64,000 nt of DNA from positions 62,001 to 126,000 of the forward strand of contig NZ_JABFAM010000014.1 in the NCBI RefSeq assembly GCF_013623775.1. The letters are read 5' to 3'. A program made the translations under genes and the position numbers. How positions within the stretch are numbered: the first letter of the stretch is position 1; each line of letters opens with the position of its first letter. The notes under the pieces were generated by a model. That model was not told the origin of the DNA and did not search any database. It worked only from the letters and a program-made list of their open reading frames with translations. Source of the stretch: Rufibacter sp. XAAS-G3-1 (GTDB lineage Bacteria > Bacteroidota > Bacteroidia > Cytophagales > Hymenobacteraceae). Positions 49,612-58,986 of the stretch are shown piece by piece.

Positions 49612-49854
49612 ATGCCCTATAAAAGCAAGAACACCAGCCATGACTCCAAATCGCAGAAAGGCCAACCTACGGACGAAGGCATCAGCAAGGCTGGCGCTAA
49701 ATCAACCGGTGGGCCAGATGAAATCCAGCGCAGTGAAGAGATAGCAGAAAGGTTTCTGGATGACAACGGCGATCCGGCACCGGAGGCTATTACCCATCCC
49801 AACCGAAACCTCCACAAACCCGATATCAACAAACCTAGCTACGGCGGTACTTGA
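49612..49854 (+). CDS. Small hydrophilic protein, possibly stress-related
   Basis: 80 residues, hydrophilic and disordered in pattern (MPYKSKNTSHDSKSQKGQPT ... HPNRNLHKPDINKPSYGG), rich in Lys, Ser, Asn and Pro, no signal. It follows the 95-residue protein with a strong Shine-Dalgarno sequence, suggesting high translation. It ends in a good intrinsic terminator. Role unknown; stress-related hydrophilin is the best guess. Confidence 0.6.
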   Translation: MPYKSKNTSHDSKSQKGQPTDEGISKAGAKSTGGPDEIQRSEEIAERFLDDNGDPAPEAITHPNRNLHKPDINKPSYGGT

Positions 49855-49875
49855 TTTGGTTCTTCAGCAGAAGAG

Positions 49876-49909
49876 AAAAAGCACCTTCTTCACAGAAGGT
49901 GCTTTTTTA
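49876..49909 (+). terminator. Intrinsic terminator after the hydrophilic protein genes
   Basis: AAAAAGCACCTTCT and AGAAGGTGCTTTTTT around TCAC; perfect stem with T-tail. Confidence 0.85.
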
Positions 49910-50056
49910 TATGGTTTTTATTCTATTTTCCTAAAACAGGAGACAAACTGATGAACACCTTTGATTATCTAGCCTTGTAATATAACATTTCAAATAACCT
50001 TCAAGGCATAGTAGTCCGTGACAGCACCCGGCATCTACCACTAATCACCTCCCCCC

Positions 50057-50752
50057 ATGGCCCGATACGCAATCTCTGATATTCATGGCTGCCTTGTCAC
50101 TTTCCGGAAAATGGTGGAAGAAGTCATTCAGCTACAGCCGCAAGACCATTTATATTTATTAGGGGATTACATCAACAAAGGGCCTCATAGCAAGGAAGTT
50201 ATAGACTACATCTTTTCCCTGCAGCGCTGGGGCTTTCGCGTTACCTGCCTTCGTGGCAACCATGACCAGTTGCTGCTAGACGCCGTTGACAAAGGAGAGC
50301 ACACCGTTTGGCTCACGGAAGAAGACAAGCAGAAAACCTTGACTAATTTTGGGGTAGCACAATTTGCTGACATTGCCCCTGAATACATCTCATTTATCAG
50401 GTCTTTGCCCCTTCTGGTCATCTTAGAAGACTACATCCTGGTACACGCCGGGCTAGACTTCACGCTCTCCAATCCTCTCCTTACCAGCAACCACAACCTC
50501 CTGAATACGAAGCGCATGCAACCATCTCTTGCCAAACTTGGTGAGCGAAGATTGCTGCACGGCCATTTACCTCTCCCCAGACCTTCCATTGAAAAAGCAG
50601 TAGCCCAGAAAAGGCCCGCCATTAACCTAGATGCCGGCTGCGTATATTACCAAAATCAGGAATTCGGCCACCTCTGCGCCTTAAACTTAGACAAAGTAGA
50701 ACTATTCTTCTTACCTAATTCAGAAGCTCCTTACCCTATAAAGGTTAAATAG
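50057..50752 (+). CDS. Metallophosphatase (serine/threonine phosphatase-like)
   Basis: 231 residues. The phosphoesterase metal site is intact: AISDIHGC (Asp-x-His), LGDYINKG (Gly-Asp), RGNHDQ (Gly-Asn-His-Asp) and VHAGLD, with a final HGHLP in place of the usual GH. This is the PPP/ApaH-like fold, which hydrolyses phosphoproteins or dinucleoside polyphosphates. The substrate is not predictable. It is a single gene before an AT-rich island. Confidence 0.9.
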   Translation: MARYAISDIHGCLVTFRKMVEEVIQLQPQDHLYLLGDYINKGPHSKEVIDYIFSLQRWGFRVTCLRGNHDQLLLDAVDKGEHTVWLTEEDKQKTLTNFGVAQFADIAPEYISFIRSLPLLVILEDYILVHAGLDFTLSNPLLTSNHNLLNTKRMQPSLAKLGERRLLHGHLPLPRPSIEKAVAQKRPAINLDAGCVYYQNQEFGHLCALNLDKVELFFLPNSEAPYPIKVK

Positions 50753-51143
50753 CCTATAACTATTCTTATCTTATCTTAAACTAAATAAACATTCTCATTA
50801 AATAATTACTATTACCTTAATTGCCATACAGTAAAATACTACCCTTAAAATCACCTTTTAAGACCCGTTAAAGGCATATTTAGGTAGAATTTTATATTAA
50901 AAATAATAAATATATAAAAACATATTTACTAATTAAACTACACTTTCCTTTCATAGATTAAAAAACTTTATTGTAATTTTACACGTAGATAGCCGCTCCC
51001 AAAAAAGCGACTTTCGCTAATTACCTATTGCACTTATTGCAATTTTCAAACAGTCCAGAACAGAGCAAATACGCATAATCAAGTATACGCCAACCAATCA
51101 CAATCTTCAACCAGAATAAGTTTATCAATTTTAAAGTAGCGTT
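50753..51143. other. AT-rich promoter region
   Basis: 391 bp, strongly AT-rich and without a gene. A -7-like box, TAATTTTA (50974-50981), would start a leader of about 155 nt before the ATG at 51144. No stable hairpin was seen. Confidence 0.45.
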
Positions 51144-53954
51144 ATGGAGAAAATTTTACTCAGAAGAAATGCTTCCGGGGAAAGTAGGGCAAGAAGAATC
51201 TGGCTATTTTTAGTTTTGATTCTTTGCGGAATAGTGTCAGTAGCACAGGCACAGGTGACAAGCTTGCCTACAACCTATGGAGGACGTTGGAATACTTTGA
51301 ACAACTCCCCTGCACCTAAGCAAGGGTGGTCACACGTTGGCTTACCTACGGATACTAACATAAACCTAGGCACAACTGACGCCACCACCCATGCAACCAA
51401 CACAAGATCTGCAAGTTTCGATGGAGACGGCGATCAATTGATTATTAATTTCTCTGGAATCACCAATCAGTCTCCCGGAGAATTTAGCTATCACATTGCA
51501 TATGTTGGCAGTGCTTCTTCCTTCACCGGAGAGATGCTGTTGGAGCAATCGGTGAATGGCACTATTTGGTCTACATTACAAACCATTAACAGCAGTTCAA
51601 ACATAGCAAAAATAACCCAGAGTGATGCAGCCATCTTACCTATTACTGCAACTCCTAACTCAGCTTCAAGATATCTGCGATTCAGAGCTACTTCAATTCC
51701 AGCAGGTGTCACCAACATACTTATTGACAAAGTAACACTAAGCCCAAGGCCTGCTGCCCCTGAAATCAATATTGTGGTAGGAAATACCACACAGGCGAAC
51801 GGTACTACTTATACGTTTACGGAACAACAAAATATCAACACCAGCAGCCCTCCGGTTACCTTTACCATACAAAACAATGGAGACTCACCCTTGTCTATTG
51901 CAACCCCATTGGTATTAAGCGGCACAAACACTGATCAATACGAGATTCTAGGAGCCCCATCTTCTTCTCTTGCAGCAGGGGCAACCACTTCGTTTCAGGT
52001 TGTTTTTAAGCCAACCACAGCAACAATCAAAAGTGCAGCAGTTACTATCGGCAACAATGACTCTGATGAAAATCCCTATACCATTAATCTCAGCGGAAGA
52101 GGCGCAATTCTAGCACCTATTATTACGAGTTTTGAACCAGACGCCGGTACCGTTGGAAGCACCATCATTATCCGTGGTTCTCATTTCACGAACGCGCAAA
52201 CTGTTATATTCAACAACGGCACCCCAGAGGGGAAAACGGCTACCCTCACAAGAATTGACGATAACACAATATCAGCCACCGTTCCGGCAGGTGCAGAAAC
52301 TGGCAAGATTAAGCTCTCTTACAACAATTCCTTAACAGCAGAAAGCAACGGGGTTTTCACAGTTATCTCTACCCCAATCATCACGGACTTTACTCCTAAG
52401 ACAGGCCCGGTCGGCACGATGGTGACGGTGACGGGGGCGAACTTCACTGCTGGCGGCGGCCTGCTGTTCAAGAACGCAGCCGGCGAGTACCTCTACTCAG
52501 AGGGCTACGAACTGGTGAGCAGCACCCAGATCAGGGGCAAGGTGCCGCAAGGCGCGGTGACGGGCGTCATCTCGGTGGAGGACGACAACGGCGCGATCAC
52601 GCAGAGCGACCAGAACTTCACCGTGACCATACCGGCTCCCGTTATTACAGAATTATCTCCTACAGCAGCACCTGTTGGAACACTTATAACTGTTACTGGC
52701 TCTAACTTGAAAGGCATCATCAACATCACCTTTGGAGGTGTGCTTGCCACAGAATATGATGACACAGAAGAAAACACTTTATATGTTTATGTTCCGGAAG
52801 GTGCTCAATCAGGCTCAATGGTAGTAACCACAGCGGGAGGCTCAGCACAATCAAACTTTACCGTAACCATTCCTGAACCAATCATCACGGACTTTACTCC
52901 TAAGACAGGCCCAGTCGGCACGATGGTGACGGTGACGGGGGCGAACTTCACTGCTGGCGGCGGCCTGCTGTTCAAGAACGCAGCCGGCGAGTACCTCTAC
53001 TCAGAGGGCTACGAACTGGTGAGCAGCACCCAGATCAGGGGCAAGGTGCCGCAAGGCGCGGTGACGGGCGTCATCTCGGTGGAGGACGACAACGGCGCCA
53101 TCACGCAGAGCGACCAGAACTTCACCGTGACCATACCGGCTCCCGTTATCACTTCCGTTAGCCCCAACACCGGCCCAGTTGGAACCGTAGTAGCTGTTGC
53201 AGGAACAGATTTGAAGAACATTATTTCAGTTTCTTTCAATGGCATTCCAGCCTCTTTCTATGGAACGGAAGAAGGTCTCACTACAGTTGTGCCCGAAGAC
53301 GCCACTAGCGGGCCTATCATGGTAAAAACCGCAGGCGGAACAACGGAGTTTGAATTCCTGGTACTTACCAGCACATTGCCAGTAGAGTTGATTGATTTCA
53401 CGGCAAAGAGCGTTTCAACCGGTGTGATTCTAAACTGGAAAACCGCTTCAGAGAAGAACAACGCTTACTTTGAAGTGCAGGCAAGCGCCGATCCTTTAAA
53501 AGAGGGATTCAAGACCATCCAACGCGTAGACAGCAAAGCAACCAACAGCTCAACCCCTACTTCCTATGAAGCAGAAGACCACACGGCCAAAGGCGCAGTT
53601 GCCTACTACCGCCTGAAGCAAGTAGATTTAGACGGGAAGGCAGAGTTCAGCAAAACAATTGCAGTAGAGAAACCCGCTTCCAACAAAACGGCTATTGCCG
53701 TTAAGGCATACCCCAATCCATTTGATGACAGCCATAACCTGAACCTTGAAGTTGCAACCGAGAAGGCCGGCGCCCTAACTGCAACCCTCTATTATGTGAC
53801 TGGGAAAAAAGCACTTGAGCAGGTGTACAAGGTAGAAGCGGGCACCTCAATCTTAGAACTGCCCGTAAACAACGCATCAGTAAGCGCCGGCATGTACATC
53901 TTAGTGACTGAACTAAACGGTGAGGTTACCACCACCCGTGTCATTAAAAAGTAA
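51144..53954 (+). CDS. Large T9SS-secreted multi-IPT/TIG surface protein
   Basis: 936 residues. Signal 1-38 (ending VSVAQAQ), a lectin-like beta-sandwich (about 40-205), a choice-of-anchor D/ASPM-like module (about 210-325), then five IPT/TIG Ig-like domains: about 326-410, 411-501, 502-578, 579-669 and 670-745, a fibronectin-like domain and a C-terminal type A T9SS sorting domain (from AYPNPFDDSHNLNLEV). It is probably an adhesin or surface glycan-binding protein exported by T9SS. IPT domains 2 and 4 are almost identical in DNA (52374-52645 and 52878-53149), while domains 3 and 5 have diverged. Confidence 0.88.
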   Translation: MEKILLRRNASGESRARRIWLFLVLILCGIVSVAQAQVTSLPTTYGGRWNTLNNSPAPKQGWSHVGLPTDTNINLGTTDATTHATNTRSASFDGDGDQLIINFSGITNQSPGEFSYHIAYVGSASSFTGEMLLEQSVNGTIWSTLQTINSSSNIAKITQSDAAILPITATPNSASRYLRFRATSIPAGVTNILIDKVTLSPRPAAPEINIVVGNTTQANGTTYTFTEQQNINTSSPPVTFTIQNNGDSPLSIATPLVLSGTNTDQYEILGAPSSSLAAGATTSFQVVFKPTTATIKSAAVTIGNNDSDENPYTINLSGRGAILAPIITSFEPDAGTVGSTIIIRGSHFTNAQTVIFNNGTPEGKTATLTRIDDNTISATVPAGAETGKIKLSYNNSLTAESNGVFTVISTPIITDFTPKTGPVGTMVTVTGANFTAGGGLLFKNAAGEYLYSEGYELVSSTQIRGKVPQGAVTGVISVEDDNGAITQSDQNFTVTIPAPVITELSPTAAPVGTLITVTGSNLKGIINITFGGVLATEYDDTEENTLYVYVPEGAQSGSMVVTTAGGSAQSNFTVTIPEPIITDFTPKTGPVGTMVTVTGANFTAGGGLLFKNAAGEYLYSEGYELVSSTQIRGKVPQGAVTGVISVEDDNGAITQSDQNFTVTIPAPVITSVSPNTGPVGTVVAVAGTDLKNIISVSFNGIPASFYGTEEGLTTVVPEDATSGPIMVKTAGGTTEFEFLVLTSTLPVELIDFTAKSVSTGVILNWKTASEKNNAYFEVQASADPLKEGFKTIQRVDSKATNSSTPTSYEAEDHTAKGAVAYYRLKQVDLDGKAEFSKTIAVEKPASNKTAIAVKAYPNPFDDSHNLNLEVATEKAGALTATLYYVTGKKALEQVYKVEAGTSILELPVNNASVSAGMYILVTELNGEVTTTRVIKK
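52374..52645 (+). repeat. 272-bp near-identical IPT module, copy 1
   Basis: It differs from copy 2 at only two positions (a G/A and a G/C change) and is visibly more GC-rich than the surrounding AT-rich gene. Offset to copy 2 is 504 bp, a whole number of codons. Confidence 0.9.
52878..53149 (+). repeat. 272-bp near-identical IPT module, copy 2
   Basis: The partner of 52374-52645. Recombination between the two would delete or duplicate exactly 168 codons in frame. Confidence 0.9.
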
Positions 53955-53970
53955 CCACAAACGTTTTGTA

Positions 53971-54000
53971 AAAAGGGGAGGCAAATGCCTCCCCTTTTTT
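53971..54000. terminator. Terminator after the IPT-repeat gene
   Basis: AAAAGGGGAGGC and GCCTCCCCTTTTTT form a perfect stem with an AAAT loop and a T-tail on the plus strand. Confidence 0.85.
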
Positions 54001-54117
54001 ATGCCCTAAAAATGACGTGCGCTCCAATGCAGATAAAAGAAAACCCCTGCGAGCACCTCATTCCAACCGGCTGAGCAGCGCATACATTCTGTCCCATTAC
54101 TTAAAACTGGCCTTACA

Positions 54118-54180
54118 CCCAAAACGCATCGCTCCAGCCCCCTCTCCCACGGAAAAGGGCTGGGGCGATGCGTTTTGGGG
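54118..54180. repeat. 63-nt palindrome joined to a GTTTT copy
   Basis: CCCAAAACGCATCGC and its exact complement, then CCAGCCC/GGGCTGG within; the 15-nt loop is irregular. The right arm passes directly into a second, GTTTT-family hairpin. Confidence 0.8.
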
Positions 54181-54432
54181 CTATTTTACGGAAAACGGAC
54201 TGTAAACGGCAGGCCGCTGTTATTATTTTCCGGTAGAGAACAGGCACTGCCTTGTCTCTGGCACGCATTGCCTTCTACGGTTGGTTTTCCTGAGGGGCAG
54301 ACATCCTCCCTTCGTTCCAGCGTTTTAGGCTTGTTTTGCAGAAAGTAGGCCATAAACGGCATTGGCGTAGACACTCTGCGCACACTCCGAGGTCTTTGGC
54401 GCCGTTTTGCGGAAAACAGGCCAAAAACGCAG

Positions 54433-54465
54433 AAACCTGTGAGGCCTTGAAGACCTCACAGGTTT
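54433..54465. repeat. AAACCTGTGAGG inverted repeat
   Basis: AAACCTGTGAGG...CCTCACAGGTTT, 12-bp arms, centre CCTTGAAGA. This motif is a common Bacteroidota intergenic repeat. Confidence 0.75.
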
Positions 54466-54780
54466 GGAATCAACTGGCGCAAGACTCCAATCTCGTGACA
54501 CCTGATAAACCGAGTCTCCAGACTTGCCGGGAACCACCGGCAGGAGGGCGTAACAGCCGCTTATAGCCAAGGAAACTACAGGGACGGAAATAGAGAAGCT
54601 ACCGAGGCAAAGTTTTCTGACTGCCACGAATACGCAATGTGCCCTTCTATGCTTCTGCCATATACCGCAGCGCTCGGTGCATAAAGACAGCAAATGATTA
54701 CGCTTTTTTTAAGCTGGAAGCAGTGTTGTTGCTTCGCCTTATTCTCTGGGTGTTCACCAATACAAAGAAACCGAACATCC

Positions 54781-55095
54781 ATGTCACCCCAATCGCCTTA
54801 TATAGTACAATTCTAACTTTATGGTATATTATTAAAAGTTATTATTGTATTTGTATAATTATACAATATATTTCAACACGTTTTATGATATATTGTATTA
54901 TACATGCATTATTTAGAACATGGCAGCTTTCAGCTATAATTAAAATAACAAACCAAGCAAAGTCACATTAAGCCAAAACCATTTAATCAAAACTTTTAAC
55001 AGACAGAAGTTCAAGCCTAAAATTTAGCACTATACACAAACCATTAGGAATAAACAGCTCAGTCAAATGAAATTCAACCATTAATTCAAATAACT
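54781..55095. promoter_or_regulatory. AT-rich upstream region of the second T9SS gene
   Basis: Strongly AT-rich. TTGTATAATTATACAA (54851-54866) is a perfect 16-bp palindrome of the size of a dimeric regulator operator. No clear -7 box next to it. Regulation inferred. Confidence 0.4.
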
Positions 55096-57525
55096 ATGAA
55101 GCAAAGTTTTACCCAGTTAAAACAGGTACTGTACCTCACCCTATGCTTATTCTGCATTAGTGATTTAGCCACCGCTGAAACCAGTTCCTCTTATTATTTG
55201 AGCAATCACCCCTCAATGGAGTATTCCAGAGGGCAACAAGCTGCTTTCTCTCTCTCCAATCTTGCCCCATTGGCGCAAGTACTGTCTACATTAGAGACAG
55301 ATGACTCTACGGCAATTGGCAAGACCTATTACTGGGTTCCTTTCGGATTAAACAACAGAGGAAGCGGGGCTTGGAGTGAAATTGGGCATTGGGCTACCAC
55401 CAGTGGGGGAAAGGAAAAGCATCAGACGCTGCCCACAGCGGCAGATGATGTGGTTTTTGACGCCAACTCATTTCTATTCGCGGGCCAAAAGGTAACGGTA
55501 GACGTAGAGGCTAATGTTAAAAATCTTTCATGGGTCAACATTCGGTCTACCACCTTTGAAGGCAGCACCGCCAACCTCAATGTATATGGATCATTTCAGG
55601 CACACAGTAACCTTCTTTTAGCAGCCCCCGCCGGGTTTACCATCACTTTCAAGTCTGGCAACCCAGACACACCTATCAACTTTTTAAACAAGTCCTTCCC
55701 GGGTTCTTCCAGAATCACGTTTGAAGGAACAGGCGGCTGGATACTCCAGAGTCAATTAAGTGCCGGACAAGGCAGCACCCTCATGTTAACCGAAGGCACC
55801 CTCAAAACCAACAACTATAATATCTCGGTCAACACATTCAGATCTACCGGTGAGAAAACAAGGGAATTGCAGTTAGGCACCTCTACCGTAACCAACCTTG
55901 TGACTTGGGATGTTTCCTCTTCTCTGGCGCTCAGGGCGGCAGAATCCAGAGTAGTTTTGAATGGGCCAGGCACCCATACTTTCAATGGCGGTGATCAGGC
56001 ATACAGAGTGGTTGCCTTACACGGGCCAGAATCCTTTGTAAACAACAGCAACACCTTCAAAGAACTTTCTCTGCCTATTAACGCAGATGCTACCGGCACT
56101 AACACATTGAACGTAGAAAGCGGCCAGGTACAGACCATAGAGACCTTGTCAACGCCAGGCAGCGCCCCTTTTACCACCATCCAAGCCTCCACCAAGGGAA
56201 GCAACGCCACCATCAATTTTACGTCCATTGGTTTCTGCACAGATTACCTCATTCTGGAAGATGTTCATTCCCAGGGGCCAGGCAGCTACTACGCGGGCTT
56301 AAACAGTGAGAACAAAGGAAATAACAATGGCTGGCACTTTATTACCTGCTCCACCGCCATTTATGCCCCAAAGACCGAAGCCGATTATGACACTACCTTC
56401 ACCAGTGCCACCCTTATTTCTGACGGTTCAAACAAATGGCAGGAGATCAAGTACAACGGAGAATTACTTGGTGCCATCCGCGATGGCGGCAATGCCTTGG
56501 GAGACGTGACCATAGACTTTCTGGTAAGCGCTGACAGCAGCCGCACCGTAAAGAACACCACCGGGGCAGAGGCTGGCCTAATGCCCAGAAACTGGAGAAT
56601 CAAAGCCACCAATGAGCCAAGCCCCGCCCAACCAGTCAGCATCCGGCTTTTTGGGTTGCAGGCAGAGTTTGGGAAGTACAAGGCCGCTACCACCAGCGTA
56701 ACAACGCTACGTGATCTATCCTTTACCGCATACAGCAGCGCAGACAGCACAGAGAACTGCGCCTATACAGACAACACCGCCCAAAGCTCCACCACCGCCC
56801 ACCTGGGCAACGCAACCATCACCGCCACCGGCAACTACTTTATTGCCGAACTAACCGGAATCACTGACTTTACCGAGCTCTACCTCCACAACGGCGGAGC
56901 CGCTATTGATTTTGTGGCTTCTAAACCCGCGCCACCAGCAGTGGAAGCACCGGCCGAAGAAGACCCCGAAGAAGAAATAGAGACAGAACTGGATCCAACC
57001 AACTGCGGCAGCATCAAACTCAAATGGAGAGCCCACGCAAAGAGCAAGAAAGTCTACTACGAAGTAGAAGTAGCCACCGACCTCTACAAAAACGACTTCC
57101 GGGTGATTGGGAAATTCCAGAAGCGCAACTCCAGGAACCGCGAAGATTCCTATGAACTGAAAGACAGCAAAACCGGTGAGGAGGCCGCAAGGTACTACCG
57201 CCTGAAGATGTATGACGCCAAAGGCAGAAAGTACTACAGCAAGGTGCTCGTGGTGAAGTTCAACTGCGGGGTTCAGGTAATACAGGCGTCTCCCAATCCT
57301 TTCACAGATCACATCAGCCTCAGCGTGAATACGCCCAAGGCAGGCGACCTGAACATTAAACTGCTTTCCAGCAACGGCAAAGAAAGCCTCTCTAAAAGAG
57401 TGCTGGTGCCGCAAGGAAAGTCCGAGACCCAGATTAGGGTTGATTCCAAAATGAAGCCCGGCTTATATTACCTGTTCACCGAACTGAACGGGAAAATCAC
57501 TTCCCAACGGATTTTGAGAAAATAG
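55096..57525 (+). CDS. Large T9SS-secreted cell-surface protein
   Basis: 809 residues. Signal about 1-28 (MKQSFTQLKQVLYLTLCLFC...TAE). The body is beta-rich, with a G8-like or parallel beta-helix-like region (VFDANSFLFAGQKVTVDVEA; SSTFEGSTANLNVYGSFQAH-type strands, about 120-420). A Pro/Glu-rich linker (about 615-640), a fibronectin-like domain (KLKWRAHAKSKKVYYEVEVA) and a type A T9SS sorting domain (from QASPNPFTDHISLSVN) follow. Likely surface-anchored adhesin-like protein. It shares the AT-rich surroundings of the IPT-repeat gene. Confidence 0.82.
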   Translation: MKQSFTQLKQVLYLTLCLFCISDLATAETSSSYYLSNHPSMEYSRGQQAAFSLSNLAPLAQVLSTLETDDSTAIGKTYYWVPFGLNNRGSGAWSEIGHWATTSGGKEKHQTLPTAADDVVFDANSFLFAGQKVTVDVEANVKNLSWVNIRSTTFEGSTANLNVYGSFQAHSNLLLAAPAGFTITFKSGNPDTPINFLNKSFPGSSRITFEGTGGWILQSQLSAGQGSTLMLTEGTLKTNNYNISVNTFRSTGEKTRELQLGTSTVTNLVTWDVSSSLALRAAESRVVLNGPGTHTFNGGDQAYRVVALHGPESFVNNSNTFKELSLPINADATGTNTLNVESGQVQTIETLSTPGSAPFTTIQASTKGSNATINFTSIGFCTDYLILEDVHSQGPGSYYAGLNSENKGNNNGWHFITCSTAIYAPKTEADYDTTFTSATLISDGSNKWQEIKYNGELLGAIRDGGNALGDVTIDFLVSADSSRTVKNTTGAEAGLMPRNWRIKATNEPSPAQPVSIRLFGLQAEFGKYKAATTSVTTLRDLSFTAYSSADSTENCAYTDNTAQSSTTAHLGNATITATGNYFIAELTGITDFTELYLHNGGAAIDFVASKPAPPAVEAPAEEDPEEEIETELDPTNCGSIKLKWRAHAKSKKVYYEVEVATDLYKNDFRVIGKFQKRNSRNREDSYELKDSKTGEEAARYYRLKMYDAKGRKYYSKVLVVKFNCGVQVIQASPNPFTDHISLSVNTPKAGDLNIKLLSSNGKESLSKRVLVPQGKSETQIRVDSKMKPGLYYLFTELNGKITSQRILRK

Positions 57526-57542
57526 CCCCTAAACAGCCCCGC

Positions 57543-57576
57543 AAAAAACCCTCAGACATTCTCTGAGGGTTTTTTG
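57543..57576. terminator. Terminator after the second T9SS gene
   Basis: AAAAAACCCTCAGA and TCTGAGGGTTTTTT around CATTC, perfect 14-bp stem with T-tail; a degenerate GTTTT copy follows at about 57579-57607. Confidence 0.85.
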
Positions 57577-57643
57577 TTTGTTTTCCTGAAAACAGCCCCT
57601 AAACGCTCCCCTCGCTTTCTGGTGCCCTTGCGCGTCTAAATCA

Positions 57644-57674
57644 TTGGTTATTTGCCGCAAGGGCCGTACTTTTG
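57644..57674 (+). promoter_or_regulatory. glyA: glyA promoter
   Basis: -33 element TTG (57644-57646), a 20-bp spacer and -7 box TACTTTTG (57667-57674): the full Bacteroidota arrangement. It lies between the longer possible start (57652) and the ATG at 57697, ruling out the longer start. Confidence 0.7.
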
Positions 57675-57696
57675 GGTTGCCACTAACAGAATTCCT

Positions 57697-58971
57697 ATGC
57701 AACGCGATTCCCACATCTTTGATCTTATACAGAAAGAGCATCAGCGCCAGCTACACGGCATAGAACTTATTGCCTCTGAGAACTTCGTTTCTGACCAGGT
57801 AATGGAAGCCATGGGCAGCGTACTCACAAATAAATATGCCGAAGGCCTGCCTGCCAAGCGCTACTACGGTGGCTGCGAGATTGTAGACCAGTCTGAGCAG
57901 TTGGCCATTGACCGCGCGAAGCAACTGTTTGGGGCCGCGTGGGTGAACGTACAACCGCACTCCGGCGCGCAGGCCAATGCCGCCGTGATGCTGGCTATCC
58001 TAAACCCCGGCGATAAGATCCTGGGGTTTGATCTGTCGCACGGTGGGCACTTGACGCATGGTTCTTTGGTGAACTTCTCGGGAAAACTGTACCAGCCCTC
58101 GTTCTACGGCGTAGAGCCCGAGACCGGCGAGATTGACTGGACTAAGGTACGGGAAGTGGCCGAACGCGAGAAACCGAAACTGATTATCTGCGGTGCCTCG
58201 GCTTATTCTCGTGATTGGAACTACCAGGCCCTGCGCGAAGCCGCCGATGCCGTGGGCGCGCTGTTGTTAGCCGATATTTCCCATCCGGCCGGCCTGATTG
58301 CCACCGGTCTGCTGAACGACCCGTTTGAGTTCTGCCACATTGTGACCACCACCACCCACAAAACCCTGCGCGGGCCCCGGGGCGGGATGATCATGATGCG
58401 GAAAGACTTCGAAAACCCGTTTGGCTTGAAAACCCCGAAGGGCGAATTGCGCATGATGTCTTCTTTGCTGGACAGCGGCGTTTTCCCGGGTACGCAAGGC
58501 GGGCCGTTGGAGCACGTGATTGCGGCCAAAGCGGTGGCGTTTTTTGAGGCCCTTTCTCCTTCTTTCAAAGAATACACGCTTCAAGTGCAGAAAAACGCGC
58601 AGGTGCTGGCCCAGTCGTTTGTGGAGCGCGGGTACAAAATCATCTCTTCGGGCACCGACAACCACTTGATGCTGATAGACCTTCGTTCCAAAGACCTTAC
58701 CGGAAAACTGGCCGAAAACACCTTGATCAAGGCAGACATCACCATCAACAAAAACATGGTGCCGTTTGACGATAAATCTCCTTTTGTGACCTCCGGAATC
58801 CGAATCGGCTCGGCGGCCGTAACTACCCGTGGTCTGAGGGAGCAGGACATGGATCGCATTGTGGGCTACATTGACCGCGTGCTCATGAACCATGACAATG
58901 ACACCATCCTTTCTGACACCAGAAAAGAAATAAACAATTGGATGCAACAGTTCCCGTTGTTCAGTTACTAA
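57697..58971 (+). CDS. glyA: Serine hydroxymethyltransferase
   Basis: 424 residues from the ATG at 57697; the frame extends 15 codons upstream into the promoter. The fold-type I PLP enzyme has the N-terminal [20 protein letters not shown], the glycine-rich GAQANAAVM and the PLP lysine K222 in [13 protein letters not shown]. It interconverts serine and glycine with THF and supplies one-carbon units; the window also encodes purU of the same pathway. It is followed by tatC and rpiB in tight spacing. Confidence 0.97.
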   Translation: MQRDSHIFDLIQKEHQRQLHGIELIASENFVSDQVMEAMGSVLTNKYAEGLPAKRYYGGCEIVDQSEQLAIDRAKQLFGAAWVNVQPHSGAQANAAVMLAILNPGDKILGFDLSHGGHLTHGSLVNFSGKLYQPSFYGVEPETGEIDWTKVREVAEREKPKLIICGASAYSRDWNYQALREAADAVGALLLADISHPAGLIATGLLNDPFEFCHIVTTTTHKTLRGPRGGMIMMRKDFENPFGLKTPKGELRMMSSLLDSGVFPGTQGGPLEHVIAAKAVAFFEALSPSFKEYTLQVQKNAQVLAQSFVERGYKIISSGTDNHLMLIDLRSKDLTGKLAENTLIKADITINKNMVPFDDKSPFVTSGIRIGSAAVTTRGLREQDMDRIVGYIDRVLMNHDNDTILSDTRKEINNWMQQFPLFSY

Positions 58972-58986
58972 GCACTAGAAAAGTAC

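Larger units (their letters stand above)
54001..54780. other. Repeat-dense gene-free region
   Basis: No gene was credible. It contains the compound palindrome 54118-54180 (CCCAAAACGCATCGC and complement), which runs into a GTTTT copy (to about 54216), further copies at about 54321-54360 and 54400-54430, the AAACCTGTGAGG inverted repeat (54433-54465), and a TTGCCGG...CCGGCA hairpin near 54520-54540. Confidence 0.6.

Noticed and set aside
49269-49854. Toxin-antitoxin pair
   Set aside because: Both proteins are hydrophilic and disordered with no toxin fold and no DNA-binding domain.
54325-54693. Minus-strand open frame of 122 codons in the repeat-dense region
   Set aside because: Runs through palindromes and the AAACCTGTGAGG repeat; no domain.
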